The translations under genes were made by a program, and so were the position numbers. From assembly GCF_900176485.1 (NCBI RefSeq), contig NZ_FWYD01000014.1:23019-87018 (forward strand): DNA of 64,000 nt. The letters run 5' to 3'. Of the stretch, positions 61,284 through 64,000 are shown one piece after another. Below the pieces are notes generated by a model, which was given only the letters and a program-made list of their open reading frames with translations, ran no database searches and was not told where the DNA came from. The DNA is from Primorskyibacter flagellatus (GTDB lineage: Bacteria; Pseudomonadota; Alphaproteobacteria; Rhodobacterales; Rhodobacteraceae). The first letter of the stretch is position 1, and each line of letters begins with the position of its first letter.

Positions 61284-61658
61284 ATGGAAAACGTCGTCCT
61301 CATCATTCACCTCCTCCTGGCGCTGTCGCTGATCGGGGTCGTGCTTTTGCAACGCTCCGAAGGGGGCGGGCTTGGCATGGGCGGTGGCGGCGGCGGTGCC
61401 ATGTCGGGCCGTGCTGCGGCCACGGCGATGGGCAAGGTGACCTGGATCCTCGCAATCGCCTTCATCATCACGTCGATCACCCTGACTGTGATCGCGGCCG
61501 AGAAATCGGCAGGGGCGTCGGTGATCGACCGTCTGGGCGGCTCCTCTGCCCCGGCGGATGGCGCAGAGGATACCACAGTGCCGGGCCTTGGCGATCTGGA
61601 CACGCTTCTGCCGCCAGCGGCAGATGATGATGCCCCGCTGACCCCACGCGCCGACTAA
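61284..61658 (+). CDS. secG: Preprotein translocase subunit SecG
   Basis: A 124-residue SecYEG subunit. Two membrane segments are visible (residues 1-24, MENVVLIIHLLLALSLIGVV region, and 51-75, VTWILAIAFIITSITLTVIA region), separated by the family loop LLQRSEGGGLGMGGGGGGAM. The C-terminal 45 residues are an acidic, proline-rich tail, usual for alphaproteobacteria. It aids protein export. pyrG follows, a linkage that is common in this group. Confidence 0.95.
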   Translation: MENVVLIIHLLLALSLIGVVLLQRSEGGGLGMGGGGGGAMSGRAAATAMGKVTWILAIAFIITSITLTVIAAEKSAGASVIDRLGGSSAPADGAEDTTVPGLGDLDTLLPPAADDDAPLTPRAD

Positions 61659-61681
61659 CCACAATCGGTTGAGTAAGGAGA

Positions 61682-61710
61682 GGATACCGCAACAGCATCT
61701 TGCGGTATCC
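61682..61710 (+). terminator. Perfect hairpin between secG and pyrG
   Basis: GGATACCGCAA (61682-61692) pairs perfectly over 11 bp with TTGCGGTATCC (61700-61710), loop CAGCATC. Because no U-run follows, it may act as a 3' end by processing rather than as a canonical terminator of secG. It sits immediately before the candidate pyrG promoter. Confidence 0.5.
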
Positions 61711-61711
61711 A

Positions 61712-61741
61712 TTGCCAAGCGCATACGAATCCTTGTAGTAT
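61712..61741 (+). promoter_or_regulatory. Candidate pyrG promoter
   Basis: TTGCCA (61712-61717) and TAGTAT (61736-61741) are separated by 18 bp. Transcription would start near 61747-61750, giving a 70-nt leader. Both boxes are 4 to 5 of 6 matches to the consensus. Confidence 0.45.
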
Positions 61742-61746
61742 AAAGT

Positions 61747-61806
61747 CCCGTGATGCTGCGGCAGATTTCTGCTGCCGTGGGCACCTGAAATGCAATAAAT
61801 CACGGG
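61747..61806 (+). promoter_or_regulatory. Foldable leader of pyrG
   Basis: CCCGTGAT (61747-61754) pairs with ATCACGGG (61799-61806), 8 bp perfect, enclosing a second stem GCGGCAG/CTGCCGT (61758-61764 and 61772-61778). The 3' strand of the outer stem ends 11 nt before the pyrG ATG, over the place where a ribosome site should be, and no clear Shine-Dalgarno is seen outside it. This suggests structural control of pyrG translation. No known riboswitch class is recognised. Confidence 0.45.
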
Positions 61807-61817
61807 GTTCACGGTCC

Positions 61818-63461
61818 ATGGCACGCTTCATCTTCATCACCGGCGGCGTTGTCTCCTCGCTTGGCAAGGGGCTGGCCTCGGCCGCACTTGGCGCCTTGCT
61901 GCAAGCCCGCGGATTTTCCGTGCGTCTGCGCAAGCTTGACCCCTATCTCAACGTCGATCCCGGAACCATGTCGCCCTTTGAACATGGCGAGGTGTTCGTC
62001 ACCGATGACGGCGCTGAAACCGATCTCGACCTTGGCCATTACGAACGCTTCACCGGCGTCCCCGCCCGCAAGACCGATTCCATCTCCTCGGGGCGGATCT
62101 ACACCAACGTGCTGGAAAAAGAGCGGCGCGGCGATTATCTCGGCAAAACCATCCAAGTCATCCCCCACGTCACCAACGAGATCAAGGATTTCATCTCCAT
62201 CGGCGAGGATGAGGTCGATTTCATGCTCTGCGAGATCGGCGGCACCGTCGGCGACATCGAGGGCCTGCCCTTCTTTGAAGCGATCCGCCAGTTCAGCCAG
62301 GACAAACCGCGCGGCCAGTGCATCTTCATGCACCTGACGCTGCTGCCCTGGCTCAAGGCCAGCGGAGAGCTCAAGACCAAGCCCACGCAACACTCCGTCA
62401 AGGAACTGCGCTCCATCGGGCTTGCGCCGGATATCCTCGTCTGCCGCTCCGAAGGGCCGATCCCCGTCAAGGAACGCGAAAAGCTGGCGCTGTTCTGCAA
62501 TGTCCGCTCCGATGCCGTGATCGCCGCGCAGGACCTCAAATCCATCTACGAGGCACCGCTGGCCTATCACCGCGAAGGTCTGGATCAGGCCGTGCTGGAC
62601 GCCTTCCAGATCACCCCCGCCCCCAGACCCAACCTTGACCGCTGGGACGATGTGGCCGACCGGATCTACAACCCCGAGGGCGAGGTCAATGTCGCCATCG
62701 TCGGCAAATACACCCAGCTTGAGGACGCCTATAAATCCATCGCCGAGGCGCTGACCCATGGCGGCATGGCCAATCGCGTCAAGGTCAACATCAAATGGGT
62801 CGATGCCGAGATTTTCGACCGCGAAGACGCCGGCCCCTACCTCGAAGGCTTCCATGCCATCGTTGTGCCCGGCGGCTTTGGCGAGCGTGGCACCGAAGGC
62901 AAGATCAAGGCCGCGCAATATGCCCGCGAACACAAGGTGCCCTACCTGGGCATCTGTCTGGGCATGCAGATGGCCGTGATCGAGGCCGCCCGCAACGTCG
63001 CGGGCCTGACCACCGCCGGGTCCGAGGAATTTGACCACGAGGCCGGCAAGAAACGCTTTGAACCCGTCGTCTATCACCTCAAGGAATGGGTGCAGGGCAA
63101 TGAGCGCGTCAACCGTTCGGTCGCTGACGACAAGGGCGGCACCATGCGTCTGGGCGCCTATGACGCGGTGCTGTCCGAAGGGTCGCGCGTCGCCGAGATC
63201 TACGGCACCACCACCATCGACGAACGCCACCGCCACCGCTACGAGGTCGACATCCAGTACAAGGACCAGCTTGAAAAGGTCGGCCTGAAGTTTTCCGGGA
63301 TGAGCCCCGACGGCAAGCTGCCAGAGATCATCGAATGGCCCGACCACCCGTGGTTCATCGGCGTGCAATTCCACCCCGAACTGAAATCAAAACCCTTCGA
63401 CCCGCACCCCCTCTTCAAGGATTTCGTGCGCGCAGCGAAGGACGTGTCGCGGTTGGTTTGA
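61818..63461 (+). CDS. pyrG: CTP synthase
   Basis: A 547-residue enzyme aminating UTP to CTP with glutamine and ATP. The synthetase domain starts [20 protein letters not shown] and contains the UTP/ATP loop [20 protein letters not shown]. The C-terminal glutaminase domain has the nucleophile Cys in [11 protein letters not shown] and the His/Glu pair in [10 protein letters not shown]. It is full length. Its TGA overlaps the TTG start candidate of the next gene. Confidence 0.97.
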   Translation: MARFIFITGGVVSSLGKGLASAALGALLQARGFSVRLRKLDPYLNVDPGTMSPFEHGEVFVTDDGAETDLDLGHYERFTGVPARKTDSISSGRIYTNVLEKERRGDYLGKTIQVIPHVTNEIKDFISIGEDEVDFMLCEIGGTVGDIEGLPFFEAIRQFSQDKPRGQCIFMHLTLLPWLKASGELKTKPTQHSVKELRSIGLAPDILVCRSEGPIPVKEREKLALFCNVRSDAVIAAQDLKSIYEAPLAYHREGLDQAVLDAFQITPAPRPNLDRWDDVADRIYNPEGEVNVAIVGKYTQLEDAYKSIAEALTHGGMANRVKVNIKWVDAEIFDREDAGPYLEGFHAIVVPGGFGERGTEGKIKAAQYAREHKVPYLGICLGMQMAVIEAARNVAGLTTAGSEEFDHEAGKKRFEPVVYHLKEWVQGNERVNRSVADDKGGTMRLGAYDAVLSEGSRVAEIYGTTTIDERHRHRYEVDIQYKDQLEKVGLKFSGMSPDGKLPEIIEWPDHPWFIGVQFHPELKSKPFDPHPLFKDFVRAAKDVSRLV

Positions 63462-63916
63462 ACGAAGCGTTGCAAATACGGGTCGCGATTGACACCAATG
63501 TAGCCAGTAACGCGATCCGACACCCAGATTCGCCGACTACAAACCTATTGTCGTCGGGAAAAATCCAACCTGTAACTTCAGTTACAGTCTTAAGAGAGAT
63601 TGCGAACGGAACCCCTTCTGGAGAAATGCAATTTCTTAAAAAGCTTAACACTCATGTAAGAACACAACCAACCGACATAAACTCAGAAATCGGCAACTAT
63701 TACGAAGTTTCGCAACTTCCACAGGATCATCTAGCGGAACCGCCGGTCGATTTTCTGATATCTTTCTTTAAGAAAATCGCGGGTTCAAAATCAGCGACAA
63801 ACATCGCAAAAGTCTTAGATCATTCCCTTGAAGAGTTGCTAAGAACCATCGAGGACGACGCGGCAAGCAACGGCTTCGAAAAAGAAATAGAAGCTCTTAG
63901 ACTAAGGAACGTCTGA
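63458..63916 (+). CDS. PIN-domain-like protein, AT-rich, possibly truncated
   Basis: A 152-residue reading with a PIN-like opening [16 protein letters not shown] (first acidic residue in DTN) and the second strand/helix region [11 protein letters not shown] carrying a Glu. The expected later acidic residues are not clear, and the frame ends RLRNV just before sequence that looks like an insertion-sequence edge, so it may be truncated. Base composition drops sharply from pyrG. The start is uncertain: TTG at 63458 overlaps the pyrG stop (TTGA). PIN proteins are usually RNases and often toxins; no antitoxin is visible. Function is inferred weakly. Confidence 0.5.
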   Translation: MNEALQIRVAIDTNVASNAIRHPDSPTTNLLSSGKIQPVTSVTVLREIANGTPSGEMQFLKKLNTHVRTQPTDINSEIGNYYEVSQLPQDHLAEPPVDFLISFFKKIAGSKSATNIAKVLDHSLEELLRTIEDDAASNGFEKEIEALRLRNV

Positions 63917-63977
63917 AAAACCTGCTTCTTTCGGCGTGATCTGGTAGACTTGGGCAACCCGCCAAGGAGCCGTTCCG

Positions 63978-64000
63978 ATGCCGAAGCAGCCTGCCTTTCC
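63978..64000 (+). mobile_element. Start of a possible IS transposase, cut by the window end
   Basis: An ATG at 63978, with AAGGAG 8-10 nt upstream, opens MPKQPAF, which resembles the first residues of IS5-type transposases of this family. The 60 bases before it (from about 63905) include the TCTGAAAAACC type of end sequence, but no inverted partner can be seen because the window stops. Only seven codons are available. Confidence 0.35.

Noticed and set aside
61809..63374. 521-codon minus-strand frame opposite pyrG
   Set aside because: Opposite strand of CTP synthase; no family features.

Overview
The window is a high-GC chromosomal stretch that reads as an alphaproteobacterium of the Rhodobacteraceae (Roseobacter group). 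The evidence is gene content and layout: an Lrp regulator divergent from a cobA-DUF2849-cysI-cysH-DUF934-fpr sulfur operon, a VPLPA-CTERM exported protein, DUF2842 behind purA, DUF6524, secG followed by pyrG, XdhC/MoxR/VWA accessory genes, an orphan infC, and a SqrR/BigR-like regulator. Genes are dense, and many neighbours are translationally coupled by ATGA or TGATG overlaps. There is one tRNA (Val, anticodon UAC). I see no rRNA, CRISPR array or complete mobile element. The last 85 bases look like the edge of an insertion sequence.

Layout. 0.2-6 kb: assimilatory sulfate/sulfite reduction with siroheme synthesis and a ferredoxin-NADP reductase, under a putative Lrp-type operator. 6-7.8 kb: a membrane-anchored Ala/Glu-rich repeat protein, convergent with fpr and divergent from infC; infC appears to start at AUA. 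7.9-14.5 kb (minus strand): a molybdopterin-binding protein, XdhC, an OmpA protein with a very long acidic region, a VWA protein and a MoxR ATPase. Apart from the OmpA gene this is the accessory set of a molybdenum hydroxylase or CO dehydrogenase, without the enzyme genes. 14.7-20.5 kb: a coupled surface-glycan cassette with three related GT2 glycosyltransferases (one with a large extra N-terminal region), a sulfotransferase and an FkbM methyltransferase. 20.6-24.4 kb: pyrC, pyrE, dnaB and tRNA-Val.

24.5-33.7 kb: a cytochrome P450, then a minus-strand dipeptide/oligopeptide ABC operon with an embedded M24 Xaa-Pro-type peptidase, then a class IV aminotransferase. 33.9-37.7 kb: a fusion of an APH-like kinase domain with a capsule-transferase-like domain, a VOC protein and a VPLPA-CTERM exported protein. 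37.9-44.9 kb: tamB/tamA (outer-membrane assembly) and a SlyD-like isomerase. 45-54.9 kb: a plus-strand catabolic run (haloacid dehalogenase, two alpha/beta hydrolases, PLP dehydratase, PcaD, PcaB, zinc alcohol dehydrogenase, enolase-superfamily enzyme, SqrR-like regulator, amidase). 55-64 kb: acyl-CoA ligase, MsbA-type exporter, purA with DUF2842, DUF6524, secG, pyrG behind a foldable leader, an AT-rich PIN-like gene and the probable IS edge.

The most interesting leads are the SqrR-like regulator with its conserved cysteine pair inside an apparently unrelated catabolic operon, the kinase/capsule-transferase fusion, the sulfated-glycan cassette, the pyrG leader, the coupled micro-ORF before fpr, and the PIN/IS junction. 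All functions are read from motifs and context; no similarity search was run.
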